Source: Rostratula benghalensis (taxonomy: Eukaryota; Chordata; Aves; Charadriiformes; Rostratulidae). From it: a stretch of 64,000 bases of DNA. The notes under the pieces were generated by a model. That model did no database searches and had not been told where the DNA came from. It worked only from the letters and a program-made list of their open reading frames with translations. Made by a program: the position numbers and the translations under genes. Shown here piece after piece: positions 35,901-44,478 of this stretch. The first letter of the stretch is position 1, and each line of letters opens with the position of its first letter. The stretch is taken from assembly GCA_013399305.1 (NCBI GenBank), contig VXAI01000090.1, forward strand, positions 1,298,095 to 1,362,094, given 5' to 3'.

Positions 35901-37819
35901 AGGAACACATATGCAAGTTCACAAATACTTGAGTGGAAAGTGACAGAGAGCTGGGAACAGGGACAATAAAACTTAAACCCTTGCAAGTTGATGCAAGACT
36001 GACTTAGTCTGGACATGTCCAGACTGTCATTTTAAGTGGTTTCTGTTACGATGCTGCAGTCGTGCTGAGTAATTGTTTGGTATGTGAACTGGCTAATGAA
36101 AATGGGTTTTACTGCGGATGTGAGGTGGAGTGTCAGCTCTGGTCATCACTTAGTTGTTAATCAGTTGGTGGTGGAAGCTGGGGCTTTGTATCAAAACCTT
36201 GGAAAAGTGTATTTTCTGTGAAGTTCAGGAGCTTGACTTAGTTGAGCAGCCTTAACTGCTCAAGATGATGATGGTATGGGGTAGGAATGACAGCCTGGGT
36301 GTGCAAACTTCTCAAAATCAACTTTTGCACCAGATATGACATTTTTATATCTGCGCCTTCAGCTGATGAAATTAGGAACTTTCTTTTCCATACTGTTGCT
36401 GTTTTCAATTAAAAGATAGCCCCACACAAAGGCAGTAGCTTAAGGCACTCCAAGTTAGGCTTTTGCATTCCGTTGCTTGTCCTGTCTGTTAAGGTTGTGT
36501 CTGTCTTGTGGCAGACCAGCCTACCAGTCTGGGGACATCAAGTATGGTACTGTAAATGTCCTTTGTGCACCAGTGTTCTCTGGACCAGTGCTGAATGATG
36601 TACTCAAAGCCCTGCATGTTTCTTTTTCCCTGGCATGCTAGATTAGGAAGAGCTGTTGTTGCTAGCTGTAAGAGGGTCATTGCTTTGTCTTCTAGAGAAA
36701 TGAGAGTTTATTTAGGTGTGAGTTTAACTTGACCATGTCCTCTGACTTGCTGGTTTTGCAAGCTGTGGAATTTGTGCAGTTGAAATCTTCACTTAAGAAG
36801 CTGGTCTTGCAGGAGCTAAAAAGGCAGATGTGCAGACTCCCAGCAGGCTGCTGTTTGCAGTTCAGTGTGTAGGGGTGTATGACAACTGGCCCCGATGTCA
36901 GTGACTGGTTCTGAGGTGTACAGGGCTGCCCAGGTTGGTGACATCATCCTGACACTTTAATGCTGTGTTGGTTTAACTGTCTTTAGCAGTAGGCATCAGC
37001 TCTGTAGCTGTGTCTGCCTAGGTCCTTGTCCTGTTGATTGAGTATTGCAACCTAATATGTAGGGTTAGTTACTATGCCTTTTTGCTAGATGTTTCCTACT
37101 TTAAAAAAAAACCTGAAAGCTTGTGTAAATTTGCCCTGATTTTCTGTCAGAGCTAGTTAGCGGTTCAGCTGTGCTCAAAGAAAAAATAAACAGAGCAAAC
37201 TAGAGCACAGGGCACTATGATAAAAAATGATATTGGTAAGCATTTTGATCTGTCACATTCTGATAATTTAATTTTAGAGACAAATAAGGTGCATCAAATT
37301 GAAGAAATGGAAGATGCGCTCATGAGTGAAAATGGACTAGATGACCACCTGAGAGATCTTCTAATGTGAATTATCCCATGATTTTTAGATGTATAGTCTT
37401 AAATGTTTGACAATTTTTTTTTCCAAAATGAGCCAGAGCAAATAGTAGCTTGATAACAAATGCTAACTTTTTTCTTATTTCCTTTTTTTGAAAGAACAAG
37501 AATTTCAGAAAGCAGGGGCAGAAATAACACCTCATCAAATTCCATCCCTGCTAGCAACAGTGGGAGCTCTAGCTCAAGCATAATGACTCAAGATGGAAAG
37601 AAGCCTATTAAAAGTAAGTGAAATTTCCTAAGATCAGGATAATTGTTTTAAATTGCTGTCTATTAATATATGGTTAATATTATGCTAATACCATTTTAAG
37701 TCAGTCACAGCTATAATCCTAACTGGTCTCTTTTTTTTTGTGTTGTTGCTGTTGAAGAAATTGCACCAATTATGAGGAAAACTTTGAAAGCACTGAAGAG
37801 TAGAGGTGGACGATGGTAA
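17911..37819 (+). CDS. ELOA-like: Elongin A family protein (ELOA paralogue), 11 coding exons
   Basis: Predicted nuclear RNA polymerase II elongation factor and Elongin B/C-binding subunit. Exons: 17911-17988, 25144-25200, 27014-27126, 29472-30159, 31637-31736, 32364-32537, 33137-33234, 34048-34228, 34723-34846, 37495-37613, 37758-37819. All introns are GT-AG and phases agree; the total is 1794 bases, 597 residues. Domains: TFIIS-N/LW domain 1-83 ([18 protein letters not shown]), Lys/Ser-rich linker to about 345 including [31 protein letters not shown] at 364-380, BC-box T389 to L398 ([10 protein letters not shown]), F-box-like [18 protein letters not shown] at 407-433, [18 protein letters not shown], and C terminus [15 protein letters not shown]. 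Human ELOA is about 770-800 residues; here the linker is shorter and the C terminus is diverged, so a paralogue is likelier than ELOA itself. It is not a retrogene. Family assignment is firm, paralogy is inference. Confidence 0.9.
17989..25143 (+). other. Intron 1 of the Elongin A-like gene
   Basis: The intron is 7155 bases, GT-AG. Its start is still in the CpG island and holds a (GT)n(TA)n microsatellite at about 18090-18113. The rest is AT-rich. The longest open frame (about 21460-21954, plus, roughly 160 codons) overlaps another long frame and has no recognisable protein character. No interspersed repeat was recognised. Confidence 0.75.
25144..25200 (+). CDS. ELOA-like: Elongin A-like exon 2 (residues 27-45)
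   Basis: Acceptor TTCCTTCCAG, donor GTG|GTAAGT, phase 0 at both ends. It encodes 19 residues, [19 protein letters not shown], matching LLKYLKKLSTLPITVDILA of ELOA in the TFIIS-N domain. Confidence 0.88.
25201..27013 (+). other. Intron 2 of the Elongin A-like gene
   Basis: A GT-AG intron of 1813 bases, AT-rich. I recognise no repeat, RNA gene or additional exon. Confidence 0.8.
27014..27126 (+). CDS. ELOA-like: Elongin A-like exon 3 (residues 46-82 plus two bases)
   Basis: Acceptor CTTCAACAG, donor AAAAG|GTAGGTG. It encodes [14 protein letters not shown] and [18 protein letters not shown], the most conserved part of the TFIIS-N (LW) domain; the Trp in KKWKKL is present. Confidence 0.92.
27264..28508 (-). 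mobile_element. Solo endogenous-retrovirus LTR, split by a CR1 insertion
   Basis: Two segments, about 27264-27350 and 28060-28508, belong to one LTR in antisense orientation. The left piece has TTGGTTTAACCCCAGCCAGC. The right piece has GACAGTTTAATAGAACAAT, an A/T-rich run of AATAATAA repeats, AAAATTAACTCTGTCCCAGC and TGAAACCAGGGCA at its end. These are the hallmarks of a common avian LTR as I remember it. No retroviral coding sequence is present. It lies in intron 3 of the Elongin A-like gene, antisense to it. The left boundary is approximate and I found no clear target-site duplication. Confidence 0.75.
27351..28059 (-). mobile_element. CR1 LINE fragment inserted into the LTR
   Basis: Starts ATCATAGAATTGTCTAGGTT and GGAAGGGATCTTTAAGATCA, the antisense CR1 3' end. 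It continues through antisense remnants of the second open frame (CCAGACCCCTCACCAGCTTT, CTGTTGGCCTTACGAGCCAG) and stops near CAGCTCTCCAGCTACTC. It is 5'-truncated with several frame breaks. Confidence 0.88.
28509..29471 (+). other. Distal part of intron 3 of the Elongin A-like gene
   Basis: Unique-looking AT-rich sequence between the LTR and exon 4, ending in the T-rich acceptor TTTTTAATGTTGCAG. Nothing else was recognised. Confidence 0.6.
29472..30159 (+). CDS. ELOA-like: Elongin A-like exon 4, charged linker (229 full codons)
   Basis: Acceptor ATGTTGCAG, donor AAAAAG|GTAAAC. It encodes a low-complexity Ser/Lys/Glu-rich linker with several KKR- or KRKRK-type basic clusters that may be nuclear signals. 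[16 protein letters not shown] is the one strongly conserved block, shared with ELOA ([16 protein letters not shown]). The corresponding ELOA linker is considerably longer. Confidence 0.92.
30160..31636 (+). other. Intron 4 of the Elongin A-like gene
   Basis: A GT-AG intron of 1477 bases. It contains the small CR1 remnant at 30313-30416 and otherwise unremarkable AT-rich sequence. Confidence 0.8.
30313..30416 (-). mobile_element. CR1 LINE 3' end remnant
   Basis: CCTAGAATTGTCTAGATTGG, AAGGGACTTAAGATCGAGTC and CAACCACCAACC, then ATCACTAAACTGTGTCCC, form an antisense CR1 3' end. About 100 bases are left. Confidence 0.75.
31637..31736 (+). CDS. ELOA-like: Elongin A-like exon 5
   Basis: Acceptor CTCTGCAG, donor CAAG|GTAAGT, length 100 bases, keeping frame with exons 4 and 6. 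It encodes [18 protein letters not shown] and a Ser/Pro-rich stretch ending SYAADFQ. The Leu/Pro-rich character resembles the LPDLPLPAIQ region of ELOA. Confidence 0.82.
31737..32363 (+). other. Intron 5 of the Elongin A-like gene
   Basis: A GT-AG intron of 627 bases. It carries an antisense open frame of 90 codons (31789-32061) that I do not recognise. No repeat was seen. Confidence 0.8.
32364..32537 (+). CDS. ELOA-like: Elongin A-like exon 6, FTGRR segment and BC-box
   Basis: Acceptor TTTGTTTGCAG, donor GATT|GTGAGT. It encodes [18 protein letters not shown] and the BC-box [10 protein letters not shown] (T389, L390, C394, L398), followed by QNNID. The key Leu and Cys of the Elongin C contact motif are kept. 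Confidence 0.93.
32538..33136 (+). other. Intron 6 of the Elongin A-like gene
   Basis: A 599-base GT-AG intron, AT-rich; a run of A ends about 30 bases before the acceptor. Nothing else was recognised. Confidence 0.8.
33137..33234 (+). CDS. ELOA-like: Elongin A-like exon 7, F-box-like region
   Basis: Acceptor CTCTCTTGTAG, donor AATCCG|GTAAAT. It encodes [16 protein letters not shown] and [16 protein letters not shown], aligned with FEVGGVPYSVLEPVL and ERCTPDQLYRIEEYN of ELOA. The junction with exon 6 makes Ser404. Confidence 0.93.
33235..34047 (+). other. Intron 7 of the Elongin A-like gene
   Basis: An 813-base GT-AG intron with an A-rich patch near 33485-33520. No repeat or additional exon was recognised. 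Confidence 0.8.
34048..34228 (+). CDS. ELOA-like: Elongin A-like exon 8
   Basis: Acceptor CAAATTAG just before ATG 34048; donor AAAG|GTAAAA. It encodes [31 protein letters not shown] and LTKSI, closely following ELOA ([31 protein letters not shown]). It ends KPK plus one base, phase 1. Confidence 0.93.
34229..34722 (+). other. Intron 8 with C14 and G10 homopolymer runs
   Basis: A 494-base GT-AG intron. A run of 14 C at 34600-34613 and a run of 10 G at 34667-34676 can pair as a hairpin. The G-run ends just before the probable branch point CTAAC (about 34681-34685) used for exon 9. Confidence 0.7.
34723..34846 (+). CDS. ELOA-like: Elongin A-like exon 9
   Basis: Acceptor TTCTGTGTTAG with a branch-point-like CTAAC about 38 bases upstream; donor TGCAT|GTAAGTG. 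It encodes [17 protein letters not shown] and a His/Gln-rich stretch. It aligns with GRQAKMAFVNSVAKPPRDV of ELOA and then diverges. Confidence 0.92.
34847..37494 (+). other. Intron 9 of the Elongin A-like gene
   Basis: A GT-AG intron of 2648 bases. It contains a 20-base perfect palindrome (36006-36025), a segment near 36140-36190 that is repeated at about 39595-39680, and a possible alternative terminal exon at 37278-37369. Confidence 0.75.
36006..36025. repeat. 20-base perfect palindrome with a p53 half-site core
   Basis: AGTCTGGACATGTCCAGACT is its own reverse complement. Its centre, GGACATGTCC, fits the p53-family decamer RRRCWWGYYY. I see no second decamer alongside, so only a half-site is present. 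Confidence 0.7.
37495..37613 (+). CDS. ELOA-like: Elongin A-like exon 10
   Basis: Acceptor TTTTTTTGAAAG, donor TTAAAA|GTAAGT. It encodes a Ser-rich stretch ([25 protein letters not shown]) ending KKPIK, phase 1. The Ser-rich tract stands where ELOA has a Ser/Pro-rich segment. It is supported mainly by phase and by the next exon. Confidence 0.82.
37758..37819 (+). CDS. ELOA-like: Elongin A-like exon 11, conserved C terminus and stop
   Basis: Acceptor GTTGAAG after a T-rich tract. It encodes [18 protein letters not shown] and RW, then TAA. It aligns with KKIAPMMAKTIKAFKNR at the ELOA C terminus, which fixes the frame of exon 10. The last residues differ from the usual FSRR ending. Confidence 0.9.
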
Positions 37820-37872
37820 AATGAGGATGCATATCTTAAGCTATGTGACTATTTGTGTATCATCCTGCAGCT

Positions 37873-37878
37873 AATAAA
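37873..37878 (+). terminator. Polyadenylation signal of the Elongin A-like gene
   Basis: AATAAA 54 bases after the stop codon; a second AATAAA is at 37947-37952. Either would give a very short 3' UTR of about 75-150 bases. Confidence 0.6.
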
Positions 37879-37952
37879 AATATTAGCAATGTAAACAGTT
37901 TGCCTTAGTTAATAGTTACCAAACACTGCAGTGGTGAATGATTTGCAATAAA

Positions 37953-40900
37953 ACTTGAGACATCTGAGTCCTTTCACGCTGCTACTTTCTTATTCATGGA
38001 TGAGGAAGAGTGAATTGAAATAAGATCAGTACACACTAAAGACAAATCAATTTATATGGATTTCTATAGATGCTGGTTTTATCAGTTTATGTTGACATTT
38101 GCATTAGCAAGTGCTTTTCATGGAAGCACTTAAACTGTGGGTGTATTTTTGCCAAGGTTAAAATTATCTTGTAGAAATGGCCACAAGGTGTACTTAGATA
38201 CAATTGAAGAGAGGTCTTGGCATCTCTTGCACAAAAGTGTTTTGGAAACTTAGTATATTTGTTTCACTAAAGGTTTTCCTAGGGAGATTTTGTTATAGAA
38301 AACATGATTTGGTTGGACTTCAATTTTAACTATTCCAGAAACTGAGATTGTTTTATAAGACAGTTCTGGGGTTCAATTTCTGAACTGCTGGAAATGAGCT
38401 GCAAAATATCCTTTCTCAGGACATGATGTGCTTTTCAGTTCTTACTTGACTTAGCCAATGAGCCTTTAAAGGAGAGGTAGGAGAAGACAATATTTAATCC
38501 TGCTTTTAAAAAGCAGGATTTATATACTGCCTGGGCAGGCCATGACAGTGAATTAATGAAATCATGTGTTATTTAGAAGCTCCTTCTCTTTAGGACATTT
38601 TTTGTACAATAATTAAAGATAGACCTGTTGTGTTGATAGCTTTTTAAAGGCATTAAACCCTTGTGTGGGAAGTAGTATTTTGGGAACAAGTACAAAGGAG
38701 GGGAAACAAGAACATTGTCAGTTTGATGCTGTGGTCATCGTACAGAACTCCTGCAGAATAATCCAGTTAAGTCTGGAGATGAGAGAAAACTTGCACTGTA
38801 CTCTGATCTGCTGCTCTCAGCCTGTTGTGAAGAGGCCTATCACAACCTGGAATATGAGCCTGTTGTGTTCAAGGTGATAGAAGGTATCTGTTCAGCTATA
38901 ACTGTCCTTTCAAGAGTTGGGCACTGCTATGGTTTGGGGTTGGTCTATGAATGGGTTTGCTTTTATAAGTTAGATACTTCTTTGCAGCTGCTTGATCTAA
39001 ACCACTTCACTTGCATGAATTATACTGACTTTGCCTTGAAGGCATGGCTTACAAATGGAGGGACTCTGTCTACAGGGCTGTACGCAGTAGCTGCAAGTAG
39101 GGCTTCTTTCTTCCTGTGTTGTTCTATAGGATTTGGCATCTTAGAACTCCTGATGCAGAGAGTGAGGGTAAGATCATCGTGAAACTGGTTGCTTTCTCTT
39201 ACTCAAGACAGCTTATGTGTGAATTTCCTCACCATCCTATAAATCTTCAGGTAGACTACAAAAATATTGCTATTAAAAAAAGCTTTTGCAGTCAGGTAAC
39301 ATAGTTGCCCATGCATAATGGGATGTGCAAGCACTTTATTTATAGCAGGATTTTAAATCAGAAGGTGTGCTACTGTGGTGTGGTTTTTCTCCATGCATTA
39401 CAGTTGCACTGAAATGAGAGATGAAAACAGGTGTGTTGACCTGGAAACTGTGGGGAGCTTTCTGTGTCTCTGGGATCAAAACAAGCATTAACTAGCAGGA
39501 GAGGAAGTGTAGCCTCTGTAAAGAATGCTTCTGAGAGCAGCTATTCAGGCCTTAAACCTGGCTGAATGGCCAGTGTGCCACCCTTTGTCCATCAGACAGT
39601 TCTCTGGTCATTATGTAGTTGCTAATCAGTTGGTGGTGGAAGTTTAATTTGGCTGGGGTTTTGTATCAAGTGTAGTGTGAGTTCAAGAAAGCTGGGTTTT
39701 GGGGGGTTTTTTGTTTTTTTTTTTTTTTTTGCTAAATCACTCTTATTTGCAGTTGTTTTCAATGCTATTCTTTTATGTGAGAAAAGACAAAGCCATAACT
39801 AAGCCTTCTGTTGGACTGGCATTAGAGAATACAGCTGAAACTATTCAGAGCAGCTATAGATGACAGGAGTGTCCCCTTGGGAGACTGAAAAATAAATAGT
39901 TGTTTTAACTATAGACTTGCATTGTTAATTAAGTAGGAGATAATGCTTATCCCCTCCTTGGTTGTGATGGCAGAGCTGTGTGGAGGGCAAATCTGACTGC
40001 AAGATTAAGTGGCTTTTCTTTCCTCCTCTTGCTTTCTCTCACTTCAAAGGCTACAGATCTTTCTCTAGTAAGAGATACACAGAGGGTACCCATGATACCA
40101 GATTGTTTTCCTGACAATTTCTACATTAGAAAGTACTGTAGACAAGCAAATCTTTTTTAAAACAAAGTAGTTAATGCCACACACACTTTAGGTTGAGGTT
40201 TTCTTTCACTTCAGAAGTTCCTATGGACTGAAAGCCAGCCTGAGGCTGCAGTGTGTCAGGGGTGCTCTGGAAGTGCATCTCCCAGTCCATTTGTGAGGAG
40301 TACTGTTGTGGTTTGACACTGCTTCATGACATGTTTCAAAGCATATGTGGAGGTAAATTCAAAGCTTGCTTTGGAGGTGTACCCTTTTAATTTAATTAAC
40401 TAAAACACTAGTAGATGTTCTAGCAGATGTAGATACTTCTGCAGTCTCCTGCCTTCCATCCCTGTATGCAGTTGCTCCAGTAAAGTTTTTTTCTAGGTCT
40501 GTGTGGTCTTGGCATCTGACATACCTAGCACTACATGTTATTGGGGTATATTGATCTGAGGCAGATCAATTTCCTTCTGGTGGATATATACAAAGACTTC
40601 TGGGTGGTTTTGTTACACACTTACCAGGCTGGTTGCCACATCCCTCTTCCTGATACATCCTGTATTCTCCTGTTGTGTGTTTCACCTGCTCTGTGTTCTA
40701 GTTAAATGGCTCTGAGATCCCTGGAGGAGATTTGTGATCCTTCTCAGGGAAGTGGCTATTTTCACAGAAAGCCTAACCATCATGAGGGCATGATGGCCTT
40801 CTCTTATGTAGAAATACATTGCAGCTCCTGGTCCTCCTGCAGTATCTCTAGAGCTGCTCATCCCAGCAGCACAATGCTTTGCCTTCCAGGTGATGAGCAA

Positions 40901-43900
40901 TTTCCAGCAAATTAAATAAGTAATGGGAGAGAAATATGATCACAAAAGGAAAACCCTGCTATTGTGGAAAAGACCACAAATGGAGAATGTATTTTCTTCT
41001 TGAACTGTCCATTTCATGCAAAGAAACCACTTTCCACTTCTTGCCAATGTTTGTTTCATAGTATTCAGGAACATTTTCTATCCTAGTGGTTGAACGCAAA
41101 AAGAAAGCTTGGCCTGACTGCTATCCCACTTAATGGAGGTATGAGCTTGCCATTTAAACAGTCCCTGTGGCAGGAGGAGAGGAAACAATTTTGAGGTAAA
41201 ATGCTCAGTCTTATGAGACCTTGCTCAGAAGGCATGTGAAGTTCCAGAAGCTAAGCTCTTCTCAGAGGCCATGTAGGCATTCAAATGCTAGGTTAAGTCC
41301 TGGGCTGGAGCCAGAAAGGGGGTTTAAGGTTTGGCATGATCCTTCTGGAAGGATTTGGAGACCTCAGTGAACTACCCTGTGCAAGCTCTTGTCAGTTGTT
41401 GCTGTTCCAAAGCAAGGCACAACTGGGAACGCTGTCATCAGAGAGGATGTTGCAGCCCTGAGCAAAGTGCTGTTGGGCTGCCTGGAATCTGGGGATTTTC
41501 AGGATTTCTGGTAGCCACAGGATAATCTCAGCAGATAAAAAAGAGGTTCCCCTCACACAATGTGAATCTCAGACTTGCCATCTGAAAGCTCAGGGAAGCG
41601 TCTGTGCCAGGACTTAGTGTGGTGAAAAATGTTGATGGACTGATGAGTAAGAAGACATTCCTAAATGTTTGGGGGTGGAGAGGAGGAGGCTAAAATAGTC
41701 AGTAAAGGGATTGCCTGATTTGTATTCTTTTCCTTCTCTGCCTGTCTTGTAAAGATATGAGGGGTCTTTGAGTGGATGACTGAAGGCCTTGGTTAGATGG
41801 TAGCCTACTGTTTCCTCTTGGGGCCACACCTGCCACTGAGCAGAGGTTTCCCACCTCTCACAAAGCTGTGTCCACAGCGGAATTTATCAAGATCTTTTTC
41901 CTGCAATTGTAACTACTTATTGCCACTGAAGGAACAAGTCTAGTTCTTTCCATATTAGAAACATCTGCTTTTGCAAGTTTATTTCTATTGGGCAAGGGAG
42001 GAAGGAGAAGTAGCTTGAAGGAATAGCTTGCTCTTTTGGCTCACCATCAATGGGAGAAAGTGCCTTTTTTCTTGTTTCTTTACAGGCTAAACATCCTGTG
42101 GGGCTCTGTCTTTTTTGGTTGTGTGGGTTGTTTTTTTTTTTTAACCTTTGTCAGTAATTTCCATCCAAGAAATTCTTCTCTCCAGCATCCAAAGCATTTC
42201 CATTCTGATCTGCTCAATCAATTGGGGGAAAAAGAATGGTGCTGTGTCCTTACCATCAGTCAGATTTGAGATTTGATCTACTGCAGGGGCTGGGTTTGGC
42301 ATTTCTTAGTGTGACCATTTACCTCTGGTTTGCAATGCATCTCTGGTTAGGGTACCAAGGTTTAGCACTGAAACCCTTCAGGGAAGGTGGAGTCGCTCTC
42401 TGTGGTTGTGCTGCTTGGTGTGAGAATGGAAATAAATAATTCTTCCCCTTGTTATTAGAAGGGATGTGCAATGTACAGAGTTACATTACAGTTTCTGATA
42501 AACTTTTTTTAATGGGCTTTTGTAACTTTCTATTTTGTGCACTTGTGAGTTGCATCCTGACACAACTATTGGATCTTCTCCCCCTCAACGTCATAGAGCT
42601 GAATGTGTTTTACTCTGGTACACTCATTTCCTTTGACATGTCATGGGTCATTCTTAAAACTTCAACCATACTCATTAGCATAAAGGGGCTTTTTGAATAC
42701 ACATATTTTAGAGACAGTTGTAGGCTTTCCAGAAAACAATTTGTGGAGGAGTGGGATCCAAAACAACAAAAAAAGCAAATGAAAACCAGCTTTTTCCAAA
42801 TGTGTGAAACAACGTCCCTGAAGATTTGAAAAGACTACTTCTGCAGATAGATGTACAAAGTCTCATGGCCTAGAACTATAAAGATCTGGAGAAGCTGATT
42901 CCAGGATCCTGGAATCTGAGGTCTAACGGTGCTGTACATTAAGGACCCTTCTCAACTTCCTTACCACTGTGGCCCTCAACAAAAATGATACTAGAAATGG
43001 AGCTTGAAATTGCCAGGATTGTTGAATTAAATAGATTGAGGCAGTGATAGTTTTTCAGAAAAGAAGCATCAAATATTCAACAAATACCAAATAATTTAAG
43101 TCATAGAATTCTAATTTCAGAATCCAAGTGTCATTTAGAATCAGAAGAAACTATTCAGGTCAAGGTAGTGCAGAAGGTTTGTCTTTTTTGTGGGTGGTGG
43201 ATTTTTTTTTTTTGCAAGACTTTAAAATCCCTGTTTTAAATATGAAACTACTAAGTCATGAATGTTATCTTTGTAGCTGAAGCCCTAAATTGTGTGCCTA
43301 CTGTGGGAAGTGCTGGTGGAAGCCTTCAGCAGCGTATGTTTTGTGAACTCTGTTTACAGAGAGGTTGCCTCTTTTTATCCCTGATGACAGACCTAAAAAT
43401 GGTACTTCCTCAGGGAGAGGGATGAACAGCTCTGGAAAATCTTACGTAGCTGTCCTCCTACAGAACTCCAAGTGGGTTTCCAAGCAGTAGACAAAGCTTT
43501 CTACCACTTCTCCAGGCCCTCTCCCTTAATGTTTCCAGAATTGTTGAGGCTGCAGAAGAAGGGATGCTGCTTGCTGGAGCCTGCAGAGGCAGGTTAAATG
43601 TGCTGCTTGGGCAGAAACAAAGAAGAGCAAGCTGCTGCTTGCCTCTGGAAGAAGGAAGGAGTCTAAGCTGCGAGAGAGAAACCTGCTGAAGACCTGATTG
43701 GGAAGCAATATCCCCTCTTCTCAAGATGCTGACCTTTCTGACGGGGGGGGAAAAAAGTTGTCCTCCTGCCACCTTGCTCCCTATATTTCATAAGTTCCTT
43801 TCACCAGACAAGGTACTTACCCTACTTACAGCTCCTCGTAACACTCAGGGAGTTCTCAGCTTCTCTTTCCCATGGATGCACCGTAGCCAGCTCTCTGCAA

Positions 43901-44478
43901 AACACATTTTTCCCAGTTACCTGTATTGATGTGCTTTTCAATGCTTTTAGACCTCTCAGCCTGAAAGTTAGATAATTAGTCTGTCTGAAATTTAGATAAA
44001 TACTGAAGTGGCACATTAAAGTGACTTTTCAAAGCATTAGTATGATGCTGGAGCAGTGCTAACAGCTGAGTTCTGGGCTTAGGCATTTAGAAAGGCATGG
44101 AGAGAATGAAATGCAGAAAAATCCCAAAGTCTAGCCTCAAAGCAGCTTTTCCAGGTTTCCAGAAAGCCTAACAACTGAGCATGCTTCTGCAGCTGAGGGA
44201 TGGCCACCACAAACCCTGTGCAGAGGTAGTGATCTCTCTGCCTTTATATGGAAGGAGAAAAATAGTCTGTGTGGCTCTGAAAATAGGAAATCAATATATC
44301 AGGGACCTCATTATAACAAAGAGCTCTCTGCCTTGTCTCAAGGCTTTGTTATGATCTGGATGTTGATGACAGGTTGATTAAGCAACTGGCATAATTTCAA
44401 ATTCCTTTCTTTGGTAAAGTGGCACTGCATCATGAGGAGGCTGGCAGCCTCCTTGGCCTTTATTGTTATAGCAAAAAG
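37953..44478. other. Intergenic region downstream of the Elongin A-like gene, no gene recognised
   Basis: About 6.5 kb of AT-rich sequence with T-runs (near 39710-39730, 42130-42142 and 43201-43212). The longest anonymous open frame is 42449-42829, plus, about 126 codons, with no recognisable family character. A segment at about 39595-39680 shares text with intron 9. Confidence 0.5.
38496..38520. repeat. 25-base inverted repeat with 12-base arms
   Basis: Arms AATCCTGCTTTT and AAAAGCAGGATT pair perfectly around a single central A, about 680 bases past the Elongin A-like stop codon. If transcribed it is too tight a turn for a good hairpin, but it could form a cruciform or bind a dimeric protein. 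Confidence 0.65.
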
